Source of the DNA: Methylocystis sp. B8
GTDB lineage: Bacteria > Pseudomonadota > Alphaproteobacteria > Rhizobiales > Beijerinckiaceae
Length of the DNA stretch: 64,000 nucleotides
Assembly (NCBI RefSeq): GCF_005771425.1
Contig: NZ_VBTZ01000010.1
Coordinates: 1-64,000, forward strand
Reading direction: 5' to 3'
Shown here: piece by piece, positions 1 through 9,499 of the stretch
Layout of the letters: the number at the start of each line of letters is the position of its first letter
Numbering within the stretch: the stretch's first letter is position 1
Program-made: the position numbers and the translations under genes
Notes under the pieces: generated by a model
The model's database searches: none
What the model was told of the DNA's origin: nothing
Seen by the model: only the letters and a program-made list of their open reading frames with translations

Positions 1-1364
1 GACAGCCTCAATCGTAGCGCCATCGTCCGATACGCGGAGAGTTCCGTACGCAGACGATCGGACAGTTTGGGAGAGGCTTCTCCCTCAATGTCCCCGTCGC
101 CGGGCGAAACGCCCTCTGTCGACTCCTGCGTCGAATCCGGATGAATCTCGCCAGATCCGGACTGTTGAGAATTCGCTTCGTTTCGCTGTTCGACCTGCGC
201 CTCGTCTTCGGGACGGATGTAGCCTCGCTCGATTTTCAGCACGCCATTATGATCGATACTGACGAAAACTCCGCCGCTCGCCATATCGGCCGGATCGAAG
301 ATCGCTGGACGCCGCTCGATGGCGTCGATAATCTCTTCGAGTTCGCCCATTCTCCGATCGATATCTTCCGGGAGTTCGTCGGAACCAGCGTGCTCGTCAG
401 AGAGCGTGTCATATTCTTCGAGCGCCGCGTCGTAGCGTTCCTTCTCTTCGTCCGAAATTTGCGGCGCCGTCGACGGCAAGCGACGCAGGCCATTCGTATG
501 GCCATAGGGGAATTCGCACGCGAATTCCGCCCATTTCCAGCCCTCAGCGCGAAGGTTCTCGGCCGCCTTCGAGAGCTTTTCCCGCGCGAGCCGGTCGAGC
601 AACGCGACATCCTGCAACCAGCCGCCATGATCGTGCTGGAAGAGATCGCGCAAAATCACGCCGCACGCCGCCTCATAGGCCTCGACGCCGACAAATACCG
701 CGCGCTTGTCGCCGGCCTTGACCGCGCCTTCGGTGAGCATACGGCGGACTGTATAAGGCTCTTTGTTGTAAGAACGCGATAGCGACTCCCACACCTCTTC
801 CTGTCGCGCATGATCGTCGGTGACGCAGAAGGCCATGAGTTGTTCCAGCGTCAATTCTTCCGCGACATAGAGATCGAGGATCTTCGGGCTCGCTGCGGCC
901 AGTTTGAGGCGCTGGCGCACGACCTGCGCTCCAACGAAAAACCGCGCGGCGATCTCGTCGATGCTCAAACCTGCGTCCTGCAAATTCTTGAACGCCCGGA
1001 ATTGGTCGAGCGGATGCAGGGCTTCGCGCATTGTATTTTCGGCGAGGGAATCTTCCTCCTCGATCCCCTCCGTCTTCACGATGCAGGGGACGGGCGCATT
1101 CTTGGCGAGGCGCTTCTGCTTGACGAGGAATTTGAGTGCCGCGAGACGCCGCCCGCCGGCGCTTACGGCGAATTTTCCTGTCTCAGCGCCAGCGCCATCG
1201 AGCACAGGCCGCACGCTCAGCGACTGCAGCAATCCGCGGCGGGCAATGTCCTCCGCCAGTTCTTCAACGCTTATCCCCGCTTTGATCCGGCGCACATTGG
1301 CGTCCGACGCCAGAAGCCGATCAAGCGCGATATCCCTCGCTCCCACCAGCGTAATCTTCGACAT
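1..1364 (-). CDS. ParB/RepB/Spo0J-type protein, C-terminus cut by window edge
   Basis: The minus strand is open from an ATG at 1364 to the left edge, giving about 454 residues without a stop. The start is supported by GGAG 11 bases upstream. Residues 13-100 show the ParB/sulfiredoxin-like fold: an LAEDIARRGLLQSLSVRP segment, then a GGRRLAAL nucleotide-binding box, then LAENTMREALHPLDQF. A helix-turn-helix segment around IDEIAARFFVGAQVVRQRL follows. The tail is acidic and rich in Glu and Asp. Family members bind centromere-like DNA or act as accessory plasmid DNA-binding proteins or nucleases. The protein is longer than a typical partition ParB and has no ParA next to it, so it may be a plasmid accessory ParB rather than the segregation protein. 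Confidence 0.88.
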   Translation of the reverse strand, partial: MSKITLVGARDIALDRLLASDANVRRIKAGISVEELAEDIARRGLLQSLSVRPVLDGAGAETGKFAVSAGGRRLAALKFLVKQKRLAKNAPVPCIVKTEGIEEEDSLAENTMREALHPLDQFRAFKNLQDAGLSIDEIAARFFVGAQVVRQRLKLAAASPKILDLYVAEELTLEQLMAFCVTDDHARQEEVWESLSRSYNKEPYTVRRMLTEGAVKAGDKRAVFVGVEAYEAACGVILRDLFQHDHGGWLQDVALLDRLAREKLSKAAENLRAEGWKWAEFACEFPYGHTNGLRRLPSTAPQISDEEKERYDAALEEYDTLSDEHAGSDELPEDIDRRMGELEEIIDAIERRPAIFDPADMASGGVFVSIDHNGVLKIERGYIRPEDEAQVEQRNEANSQQSGSGEIHPDSTQESTEGVSPGDGDIEGEASPKLSDRLRTELSAYRTMALRLRL

Positions 1365-1697
1365 GTTTCCATCTCCGCGACGGGCTGGCGAAAGCCTCTC
1401 TCTCGCCCGATTCCTCGTCACGAAGCCCGAAGGGCCCTTTCCCTCTTGAGCAACAGGGCAGCGGTCTCTGTGCTTTTACGCGGTCCGGCAAATTCGCCAC
1501 GAAATCCTTACGTTGTGATCAATCCAGGTCGGGTACGCAGCGACTTAAGATATGAAATAATCTCAATGGGTTAAAGCGTTGCCGCCTTGGGTTTCGCCGG
1601 CATAGTTCACCGCTCGGCGCCTTCTCATTACGGCATTCGTGTGCTCTTGTTTTGTCGGCTTCCGAAAGCGCCGCCATTCTGATTCGAGCGCAAGTTT
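1365..1697. other. Intergenic region between divergent parB-like and restriction genes
   Basis: No coding region could be supported here. It must hold divergent promoters for the ParB-like gene on the left and the restriction-methylase gene on the right. The part around 1500-1570 is richer in A and T than its surroundings. No convincing operator was found. Confidence 0.4.
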
Positions 1698-4600
1698 ATG
1701 CAAACGATTCTTCCAGCGTTGATCGACTATGTGTCGGAGACGCGCCGTCTCGATTCTCAGCCGTCCTCTACCGAGAATACCTTCTATCCCGCCATCAGGA
1801 ACCTCCTCGCGGCGGTTTTAAAGGAACGGCTCCTTCCCTTCGAGGTTCGAGTGAACACGTCCGAGGCCAAGGGCAAGGCGCGCGACATGCCAGACTTCGT
1901 TCTGGGCGACGACAAAATATTCGTCGGAGTTTATGGCGAAGTGAAACGTGCAGACGTCACGCTTGAAGACCTCGCGGTGTCAACGGAACAGAACGATCAG
2001 ATTGGCCGCTATCTTGTGCAGACTGGCGTTGTCCTGCTCTCGAATGTCCGAAGCTTCGGCCTGCTCGCCTGCGTTCCGGGCTACGATCGACCCAAAACCG
2101 GCGCCGTGCCGCCCGATAAGCGCGCGCTCATCAAAACCGTCGACCTTTGGGGCGCCGTTGCCGGCGCGGCGCCGCGCGCCAAGGTCGATGGCGCAGCCCT
2201 CGCCGACTTGCTGGAAATCGTCGAGCGCTCCGTCACCGACTACGCGCCGCTCGCCAACCCGGCCGATCTCGCGAAAGTGCTGGCGCGACAAGCGCGAGAC
2301 GCGAAAGACCAGCTTCCCGAAGACCTCAAAGCGGTGAAGCCGTTGCTTGACGACTACCGTCAGGCGCTGGGCCTCTCGTTCAACATCGACGACGAGAAGG
2401 GCGATCGGTTCTTCCGATCTTCCCTGGTGCAGACGGCATTCTATTCGCTATTCGCCGCCTGGGTGCTGTGGGACAAGGCCGCCGCAGCCGACGCGCGCTT
2501 CGAAATCGACGACGCCCACGCCTATCTTCCGATTCCGTTTCTCGACGCGCTGCTCCACGACATCCGCCATCCCAAGCGGCTGAAGGCGCTCGGCCTCGAA
2601 GATCATATCGCCCGCGCCATCGCCACGTTGAACCGAGTAGACCGCCCGCTGTTTCGAACGCGCATGACCTTCCCGACGATCGACGAACAGACCTCGGCGG
2701 CGGCGATCACCTATTTCTACGAGCCCTTTCTTGAAGCCTTCGACCCCAAACTCCGCGAGGACCTCGGCGTCTGGTATACACCGCCCGACATCGTGCACTA
2801 CCAGGTGTGCCGGGTTCACCACATCCTGAAAAAGGACCTCAAGCGTCCGCGCGGCCTCGCCGACCCGGAAGTCGTCGTTCTCGACCCCTGTTGCGGCACC
2901 GGCGCCTATCTCCTCGAAGTCGCGCGTTGTATTGCCGAAGAGGCCAAGGCAGATGGCGACGAGGCCGCCATCGGCCTAGAGTTGTCCCGCGCCTTCCACG
3001 AACGGGTGATCGGCTTCGAAATCCTGACCGCGCCCTTTGCGATCGCGCAATTGCAACTCTATCTCCTGCTCGACAGTCTTGGCGCGAAGCCGGAGGACGA
3101 CAAGCGCCTGATGATTTTTCTCACCAACTCTTTGGCAGGTTGGCGCGACAGCGGCGACATCAAGCTCAGCTTTCCCGAAATGCGCGACGAGTTCGACGCA
3201 TCGCAAGAAGTGAAACACAAAGCCAAAATCATCGTCGTCATCGGCAATCCGCCTTACGACCGCTTCGCCGGTGCAACACAGGATGACGAAGCGGAACTCG
3301 TCGCCCATTACAAGGGCATCGAGCTTGTCGATGAGGTGGACGCCAAGACGAAACAGGTGAAGCGCAACGAATTTGGCCGGCCGAAGAAGAAACAGCGCGG
3401 CAGGAGCGCGCTCTTTGTCGAATATGGCGTCCGCAAGCAGCTTCTCGACGACCTTTACATCCGCTTCTTTCGGCTGGCTGAGGAACGCATCGGCGAAGCG
3501 GCGGAGTTCGGCATCGTCTCCTACATCTCCAATTCTTCTTATCTGACCGGGCGTTCGCATCCGATCATGCGCAAGTCGTTGTTGTCGAACTTCCACCGGA
3601 TTTGGATCGACAATCTCAACGGCGACAAATACCGCACGGGCAAGCTCATTCCCGCCGGACTGCCCGGCGCGGGGACGGCGGATCAGAGCGCATTCACGAC
3701 CGAGATGGACCCGCGCGGCATCCAGCCGGGAACCGCCATAGTCACGCTCGTCAAGCGCGCCGAGGTCAAGACCGCGCCGACGAAGACCGAGGTGTCCTAT
3801 CGCGACTTTTGGGGATTGGCGAAAGATAAGCGCGCCGAGTTGATCGCCGCCTTGCCCACCGGCGTCGGAAAGGCGTCGACGCCCTACGAGACGATCAAGC
3901 CGACGCTCGAAAACCGCTGGCGTCTGTCGCCGACGATGGTCGAAGGCGGATATGAGGCGTGGCCCGCCTTGGATGAACTGTTTCCCACGTCCTATCAGGG
4001 AGTGAACCACAATCGCGGCATTGATGGCGGAATTATCGGATACACGCGCCGTGAAATCGAAGAACGATTGAAGGGATATTTCGAGTCAACTTCATTCGAC
4101 GCCGCGGCTTCAAGATGTCCCGAGCTTGCGGCGGAACGCGCTCGATATGACCCTAAGAAAGTATGGGAAAAACTGAAATCTGAGGGCCACTTTCGCGCTG
4201 ACGCCGTTGTTGAGTTTCTCGCATTCCCCTTGGACCAAAGGAGCATCTATTACGTCGATCGATACAAGTGGCTGAACGAAGCCCGCCCTGATTTGGCGGC
4301 GAACATGAGTTCCAACGAACTGTTCATTACGGTCCCTGAGCCGCGCAAGGAATCGGAAACACGCCCCGTCTTCGCGACGACTTTGCCCAATCTCCACGTC
4401 CACGAACGCGGCTGTGTGGTGTTCCCGCGCGAAACACGCGGCGACGATCTTTTGTCGGATCGAGACGCCAACATCGGCGAGAAAACATGGCGCGTTCTCC
4501 GCGCGCATTTTGGCTTGAAGGGCGAACGCCGAGACGCCGACGCCCACGCGTTCGTCGGCAAGCTCTTCCGCGTCGCCTTCGCCATTCTTCACGCGCCCGC

Positions 4601-5210
4601 CTATCAGGCTGAACATAAGAGCGCGCTCTCCGCCGACTGGGCGCATTTGCCGATTCCCAAAGACCCCGAATTGTTCGCGCGACTGGTCGATAAGGGCGAA
4701 CAGGTGACGCGCCTTCTTGACGCCAACCGCGACGCCCGCAATGTAATCGAAGGAATCCTTGGCCGCGAGCGCGCGGCCCCACTTGGCCCGCTGAAGCGCA
4801 ACGGGGGCGGCAAGCTTCGGCAGACTGATCTGAGAATCACCGTCACCTATTGGGGTGGTGGCAAGGGTCGATGGAAGCCTCGCGATTTCGCCATGGACGA
4901 AGCGCCGCTCGACGCATGGGGAGAACACACTGGTGATCTCTATATTAATGACGACGCCTATTTCGCCAACGTGCCTGAAGCCGTCTGGACCTATCAACTT
5001 GGCGGCTATCCTGTGCTCAAGAAATGGCTCGGCTATCGACAAGCAGACCGGCGCAACGACAATCCACTCACCGACGACGAGCGCAAATGGTTCCGCCAAA
5101 TTATCCAACGCATTGCCGCGCTTCTTGCGGTTGGTGCCGAACTCGACGCGCTTTACCAGTCGGTGGCCGCGAACGCGTTCACTGCTGGGGAACTGGGCAT
5201 AGAAAGATGA
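1698..5210 (+). CDS. Type ISP/IIG-like restriction-modification enzyme (N6-adenine methylase)
   Basis: A 1170-residue single-chain protein. The N-terminus has a PD-(D/E)xK-like nuclease signature: Asp66 in PDFVLG, then Glu81 and Lys83 in GEVK. The central methylase has motif I DPCCGTGAYL from residue 396 and motif IV NPPY at 517-520, which places it among N6-adenine (gamma-class) methyltransferases. The long C-terminal part matches the target-recognition region of type ISP/Eco57I-like enzymes. Unlike LlaGI-type ISP enzymes there is no SF2 helicase between nuclease and methylase, so a type IIG-like mode is more likely. It would cut unmethylated foreign DNA while methylating host sites. The start has no good ribosome site, so it may be translated weakly or begin slightly elsewhere. 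Confidence 0.88.
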   Translation: MQTILPALIDYVSETRRLDSQPSSTENTFYPAIRNLLAAVLKERLLPFEVRVNTSEAKGKARDMPDFVLGDDKIFVGVYGEVKRADVTLEDLAVSTEQNDQIGRYLVQTGVVLLSNVRSFGLLACVPGYDRPKTGAVPPDKRALIKTVDLWGAVAGAAPRAKVDGAALADLLEIVERSVTDYAPLANPADLAKVLARQARDAKDQLPEDLKAVKPLLDDYRQALGLSFNIDDEKGDRFFRSSLVQTAFYSLFAAWVLWDKAAAADARFEIDDAHAYLPIPFLDALLHDIRHPKRLKALGLEDHIARAIATLNRVDRPLFRTRMTFPTIDEQTSAAAITYFYEPFLEAFDPKLREDLGVWYTPPDIVHYQVCRVHHILKKDLKRPRGLADPEVVVLDPCCGTGAYLLEVARCIAEEAKADGDEAAIGLELSRAFHERVIGFEILTAPFAIAQLQLYLLLDSLGAKPEDDKRLMIFLTNSLAGWRDSGDIKLSFPEMRDEFDASQEVKHKAKIIVVIGNPPYDRFAGATQDDEAELVAHYKGIELVDEVDAKTKQVKRNEFGRPKKKQRGRSALFVEYGVRKQLLDDLYIRFFRLAEERIGEAAEFGIVSYISNSSYLTGRSHPIMRKSLLSNFHRIWIDNLNGDKYRTGKLIPAGLPGAGTADQSAFTTEMDPRGIQPGTAIVTLVKRAEVKTAPTKTEVSYRDFWGLAKDKRAELIAALPTGVGKASTPYETIKPTLENRWRLSPTMVEGGYEAWPALDELFPTSYQGVNHNRGIDGGIIGYTRREIEERLKGYFESTSFDAAASRCPELAAERARYDPKKVWEKLKSEGHFRADAVVEFLAFPLDQRSIYYVDRYKWLNEARPDLAANMSSNELFITVPEPRKESETRPVFATTLPNLHVHERGCVVFPRETRGDDLLSDRDANIGEKTWRVLRAHFGLKGERRDADAHAFVGKLFRVAFAILHAPAYQAEHKSALSADWAHLPIPKDPELFARLVDKGEQVTRLLDANRDARNVIEGILGRERAAPLGPLKRNGGGKLRQTDLRITVTYWGGGKGRWKPRDFAMDEAPLDAWGEHTGDLYINDDAYFANVPEAVWTYQLGGYPVLKKWLGYRQADRRNDNPLTDDERKWFRQIIQRIAALLAVGAELDALYQSVAANAFTAGELGIER

Positions 5211-5353
5211 TTTCTGATGATCTTGTCAGACATTAACATTCGGCTGAAATCAGCGAGCGCAGGTATAATGCCGGATTATCCTGTATAAAATACTGCACTT
5301 ACAGCATATATTTTCAGCGTTCCATGTTATTGAACGATCGCCAGGGGGAAGCG

Positions 5354-7402
5354 ATGCTTCGTCTGGTGCAGCCGCCGCGGCGAGCGGTAGCCAAGAATAC
5401 CGAAGACAAACTCATGAAAATTGAGCGCATTTCATTTAAAAATTTTCGATGCTTCGGGCCAGGACGAACAGCAATCAGATTCCGGCCTGGGATAACTACC
5501 TTCGTGGGAGGGAACGGATCCGGAAAGACCGCTGCATTTCAGGCGTTGTCGCGCCTGTTTGGTGTGACGCCCGGCCAGCGCGCTGTTCGCCGACAAGATT
5601 TTCATGTGCCTGCCGGCAGGCAAGAGCTCGAATCCGGCACCACTCTTTCAATCGAGGCAATTTTCGCGTTCCCCGAACTAGAGGGGCTGGACGAGGACGC
5701 TGTTGCCGATGCGGTGCCCGAGCTCTTCCACCAAATGGCTGCCTCGGCTCCTGACGGTCCGCTTAAGGTAAGGATGGTGTTGCGGGCGGCGTGGACTGAC
5801 GATGGTACCCCAGACGGAAGCATCGATGAAGATATTCGATGGGTCACGACCCTTGATGACGAGTTTGACTGGGACGACTGTAAGAGAGTCCAGGCCGTTG
5901 AGCGCGGTGCGATTCAGTTGATTTATGTGCCCGCGGCCCGCGATGCGGCTACACAAGTAACCGCTCTCCTGAAAGGCCGACTTTGGCAGGCCGCTCGATG
6001 GTCGGAGGGATTCAAGGACCGAAGCGCGCGCAGCGCGGCAAACATCCAGAGACGGTTTGAGCGTGAAGATCCCGCGCGATTCGTGATCGAGCGTCTTGAA
6101 GAACGCTGGAAGCAGGTTCATGAAGCCGACACCGACACTACTCCCCTCCTGCGGCTTGTTGAAACCCGCTTCGAAGAGTTGGTGCGTCGGGCCGAATTCG
6201 CCTTCTCGCCTGATGAAGCTGGACGAGAGCGCTCACTCGCTGACCTGAGCGATGGACAGCGTTCGTTGTTTCACATTGCCCTAACTGCCGCGACGCTGGA
6301 AGTTGAGCGAGACGCGTTTGCGGAGCCACAAGCCGACTGTTGTTTCGATCATGACAAGCTGCGAAGGGCACATCTCACAATTCTTGCGATTGAGGAACCC
6401 GAGAATAGTCTTTCGCCGTTCTTCCTGTCTCGCATTGTTAAACAGGCTCGGGAAATTGGAGCCCTTGAGACAGCGCAAGTCTTGCTATCAAGCCATTCCC
6501 CCGCGATCCTTAGCCGCGTGGAGCCGGAAGAGGTGCGTTACTTCCGGCTTAACCGCACGACACGCCATTCTTCGGTGCGCCGACTTACGCTTCCAAAAGA
6601 TAATGATGAAGCACGCCGGTACGTTCGCCTGGCTGTGAGAGCCTACCCCGAGCTCTATTTCGCGCGCTTCGTGATTTTGGGAGAAGGCGAGTCAGAGCGG
6701 GTTGTGATTCCGCGCATCTCGGAGGCTATGGGTATTCCCCTCGATCCCTCATTCGTTCCGATTGTTCCGTTAGCGGGGCGATACATTGATCACTTTTGGG
6801 CGCTCCTGAATGACCTTAGAATACCACACGCCACATTGCTTGATCTTGATCTTGGCCGTGCTCACGGCGGCGCAAAAATAGTTCAGAAGGTCGTGACAGC
6901 GCTGCGGGATAATGGAAACGATCTGAGCAGCAATTTTGCCGTGACCGTGGGCTCCGTCGATCCGGATGCCGTCGACGAACTCGCGGATAACGAATTGCTT
7001 AACGGCTATGAAGACAACGATTGGCTTCAAGCGCTGAAGGACGAAGCCGTCTTCTTTTCATATCCGCTCGACCTCGATTTTTCGATGCTGCGCGCGTTCC
7101 CGGATGAATACAAAAGGCCAAATCCTGGCGGCAGAGGGCCGCGTGCTAGCGAAGCAGCTATCCGAGAAAAGAAGGCCGTGGCTCTCAAGACGGGAGGAGA
7201 CCCGGATCTGTATGACGACGATTACGATTCAGAATTCACTTGGTACCCATACTTGTTCTTGAGTCGCAGCAAGCCCGAAACGCATTTAAGCGCATTGAGC
7301 GAGATCAAAAATGAGGACCTTGCTAACGGGGCGCCAGCTGAATTGAGGGCATTGATCTCGCATGTAAAGGAATCACTGGGTCTTGAGGATGACGATGAAT
7401 GA
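5354..7402 (+). CDS. gajA: OLD-family ATPase/TOPRIM nuclease, Gabija GajA-like
   Basis: I chose the ATG at 5354 because AGGGGGA lies just upstream; an in-frame ATG at 5324 and another at 5414 (MKIERISFKNFR) are alternatives. From 5354, residues 52-59 form the Walker A GGNGSGKT. An ABC-type IEEPENS Walker B follows near residue 346. The C-terminal TOPRIM domain begins with ILGEGESE near 444 and has a DLDLGR acidic pair near 500. This is the OLD overcoming-lysogenization-defect architecture: an SMC-like ATPase fused to a TOPRIM nuclease. The stop overlaps the UvrD-like helicase start by 4 bases, which defines class 2 OLD genes and the Gabija defence pair. An AT-rich segment before the gene (TATAAAAT near 5284) may hold its promoter. 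Confidence 0.85.
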   Translation: MLRLVQPPRRAVAKNTEDKLMKIERISFKNFRCFGPGRTAIRFRPGITTFVGGNGSGKTAAFQALSRLFGVTPGQRAVRRQDFHVPAGRQELESGTTLSIEAIFAFPELEGLDEDAVADAVPELFHQMAASAPDGPLKVRMVLRAAWTDDGTPDGSIDEDIRWVTTLDDEFDWDDCKRVQAVERGAIQLIYVPAARDAATQVTALLKGRLWQAARWSEGFKDRSARSAANIQRRFEREDPARFVIERLEERWKQVHEADTDTTPLLRLVETRFEELVRRAEFAFSPDEAGRERSLADLSDGQRSLFHIALTAATLEVERDAFAEPQADCCFDHDKLRRAHLTILAIEEPENSLSPFFLSRIVKQAREIGALETAQVLLSSHSPAILSRVEPEEVRYFRLNRTTRHSSVRRLTLPKDNDEARRYVRLAVRAYPELYFARFVILGEGESERVVIPRISEAMGIPLDPSFVPIVPLAGRYIDHFWALLNDLRIPHATLLDLDLGRAHGGAKIVQKVVTALRDNGNDLSSNFAVTVGSVDPDAVDELADNELLNGYEDNDWLQALKDEAVFFSYPLDLDFSMLRAFPDEYKRPNPGGRGPRASEAAIREKKAVALKTGGDPDLYDDDYDSEFTWYPYLFLSRSKPETHLSALSEIKNEDLANGAPAELRALISHVKESLGLEDDDE

Positions 7403-9261
7403 CCCTCGTTCGTCCCGAAGACTGGCGACCGCAGGCCGTCCCCGATCTTGAACCGCGCGCGTGGGAGGCGTTGTGGGAAGTGAACCGCAGCGTCCTCGTT
7501 ACTGCCGGCGCCGGCGCGGGCAAGACGGAGTTTCTTGCTCAGAAAGCAACATATCTCTTGCAGACTGGACTCTGCCCCGGTCCGAAACGGATACTTGCTA
7601 TCAGCTTCAAGCGCGACGCTGCAAGAAATCTGACTACACGCGTGCAGAAGCGATGTCCGCCTGAGCAGGCTAGAAGATTTAACTCCTTTACTTTTGACGG
7701 TTTTGCCAAGAGCCTTCTGGACCGATTCCGAGCTGCAATTCCTGCCCCTCTCGCGCCTCCCGCGGGCTACCGAATCATTTTTCCGCGACGGCAGGATTTC
7801 AGCGATTTCTTGGAACGGCACCGCTTCCACGCTCTCGGTCCCGATCAGTTAGAGAGAGCCGTCGCGAGGACGCCGCTGCCTATCGATGAATCAGACGGTA
7901 ATATTCGAAGTCGAGCTGTGGCCCAGTACTGGCGCACGCACTGTGCGGACGCTGACGATGTCCAATTATCCTTTGCCATGATTAGTCGGCTGGTCGATCT
8001 CCTCCTGCGGGAAAACACCCAAATTCGGCGTGCGCTGCACCTCACATATCCGGCCGTGTTCCTTGATGAGTTTCAAGACACGACCTTTGCTCAGTTTGAG
8101 TTGCTGCACACGGCGTTCGATGGAAGCGCCGCCGTATTCACCGCGGTCGGGGACGACAAACAGCGAATCATGGTTTGGGCCGGAGCTATGCCCGATGCAT
8201 TCGATCAGTTTGAGCGTGACTTTGGAGCGAGACGAATAAATCTCTTGTCAAACTGGCGGTCGCATGAGGACCTAGTTCGCATTCAGCATGTTATCGCCAG
8301 CCGAATTGATCCGAATGCCGAACCTCCTGAAGCACGGGCTAACCGTGAAGTTGACGGCGACATAGCTGCAATCTGGGAATTTGAAGATGCCGAGCAGGAA
8401 GCAGCGTATCTGGCGGAGTGGACTGATAACGAAATTCAATCCGGTAATGTCGAGCCGCACGAGATCGCTATTCTGGTGCGCATGCGCGCCGATCAGGTCG
8501 AACACCAGCTCGAATCTGCTTTTTCAAAATATGGGATCAGATTGCGCAATGAAGCTAGGAATGTCGGCGACGTATCGATCCAGGACTTGTTAGGCGAAGA
8601 GCTAACGGCCATCTGTCTACCCTTGTTGCGGCTAGGCGCTATGAACAGAAGCCCCGAGCACTGGAACGCCGCTTTGGCAAACATGCAGTTTCTTGAAGCG
8701 TCTGACCCGCAGGACGAACTGCGGCAACCGCAGTTGCAGCATCGGCTTTCGGATTTCGTTCGAGAGCTCCGGCGGACCATGCTGCGCCTTGAACCGGCTG
8801 CGGCATCAGCGATCGAAGTATCGCGCTCAGTCCTCGAATTCGTGGATGCAAGGCTAGTACGCCAGTCTTTTCCGGATTATCAACGGCAACGGGACTTCGA
8901 CCGGATTTGGGAGGGATTTACAATACTATTATCCGAATGCGCTGAGAGGGTGGCCACCTGGCAAGAGGCGTTAGACGAGTTCGAGGGCTTGGGCCAGGTC
9001 GCCCTAATGACCATTCACAAGAGCAAGGGGCTCGAATTTCACACTATGTTATTTTATGGATTGGACAATAGAACTTGGTGGAGTCTTACGCCGGACCGGC
9101 AAGAGGAATTGAATTCTTTTTTCGTTGCATTCACGCGAGCGAAGCAGCGAGCGTTCTTTATGCTTTGCACCGAACGCGGACAGCCTGTGTCTTGGATTGA
9201 AGACTTGCTCGCTCCCGCCGGAGTCATACGGATTGACGGGACTCGACTCCTTGAGGACTGA
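7399..9261 (+). CDS. gajB: UvrD/PcrA-like superfamily 1 helicase, Gabija GajB-like
   Basis: A 620-residue protein with all main SF1A motifs in order: Walker A AGAGAGKT at 36-43, motif II VFLDEFQDT, motif III GDDKQRIMVWAG, motif IV LLSNWRSHEDL, motif V MTIHKSKGLEF and motif VI FVAFTRAKQRAF. These motifs bind and hydrolyse ATP to move along single-stranded DNA. Its ATG overlaps the stop of the OLD nuclease gene as ATGA, so the two are almost certainly co-translated. In Gabija, GajB partners the GajA nuclease in sensing phage-induced nucleotide depletion or DNA ends. The protein is somewhat longer than the best-known GajB proteins, so I call it Gabija-like rather than a confirmed type member. 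Confidence 0.85.
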   Translation: MTLVRPEDWRPQAVPDLEPRAWEALWEVNRSVLVTAGAGAGKTEFLAQKATYLLQTGLCPGPKRILAISFKRDAARNLTTRVQKRCPPEQARRFNSFTFDGFAKSLLDRFRAAIPAPLAPPAGYRIIFPRRQDFSDFLERHRFHALGPDQLERAVARTPLPIDESDGNIRSRAVAQYWRTHCADADDVQLSFAMISRLVDLLLRENTQIRRALHLTYPAVFLDEFQDTTFAQFELLHTAFDGSAAVFTAVGDDKQRIMVWAGAMPDAFDQFERDFGARRINLLSNWRSHEDLVRIQHVIASRIDPNAEPPEARANREVDGDIAAIWEFEDAEQEAAYLAEWTDNEIQSGNVEPHEIAILVRMRADQVEHQLESAFSKYGIRLRNEARNVGDVSIQDLLGEELTAICLPLLRLGAMNRSPEHWNAALANMQFLEASDPQDELRQPQLQHRLSDFVRELRRTMLRLEPAAASAIEVSRSVLEFVDARLVRQSFPDYQRQRDFDRIWEGFTILLSECAERVATWQEALDEFEGLGQVALMTIHKSKGLEFHTMLFYGLDNRTWWSLTPDRQEELNSFFVAFTRAKQRAFFMLCTERGQPVSWIEDLLAPAGVIRIDGTRLLED

Positions 9262-9499
9262 CCTTCGGTGATAGTTGGAGATTTGTGTTGTGGTTCATCT
9301 GGTGTTGGCCGCACCGGGGCTTCAGTGGTAACCAAGCTGCCCAATTCCCCGAAGGCTCATCGAGCTTCGCAACGAGCACTACAACGCGCAGATCATGCGC
9401 TGAGCGCTGGTGCGGCCAGCTCCCGTCCGCGGCGGCGATCTGTCGCCGAGTTTCTATGACGTGCCGGATGGTCGTTGGAGAATCAGCTAGCTGAAGGTC
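9262..9499 (+). other. Non-coding stretch with a possible gene relic
   Basis: Between gajB and the convergent abiEii. One plus-strand frame reads RRLIELRNEHYNAQIMR, a stop, then GGDLSPSFYDVPDGRW and a second stop. This looks like the tail of a decayed gene, but I cannot name a family. No terminator hairpin was found. Confidence 0.2.

Noticed and set aside
141-1574. Plus-strand open frames at 141-782 and 810-1574
   Set aside because: They are opposite-strand shadows of the long ParB-like gene, whose motifs are clear on the minus strand. They have no recognisable domain.
2976-4010. Long minus-strand open frame inside the restriction-methylase gene
   Set aside because: High GC content leaves long antisense frames open. 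The plus strand has catalytic motifs; the antisense product has none.
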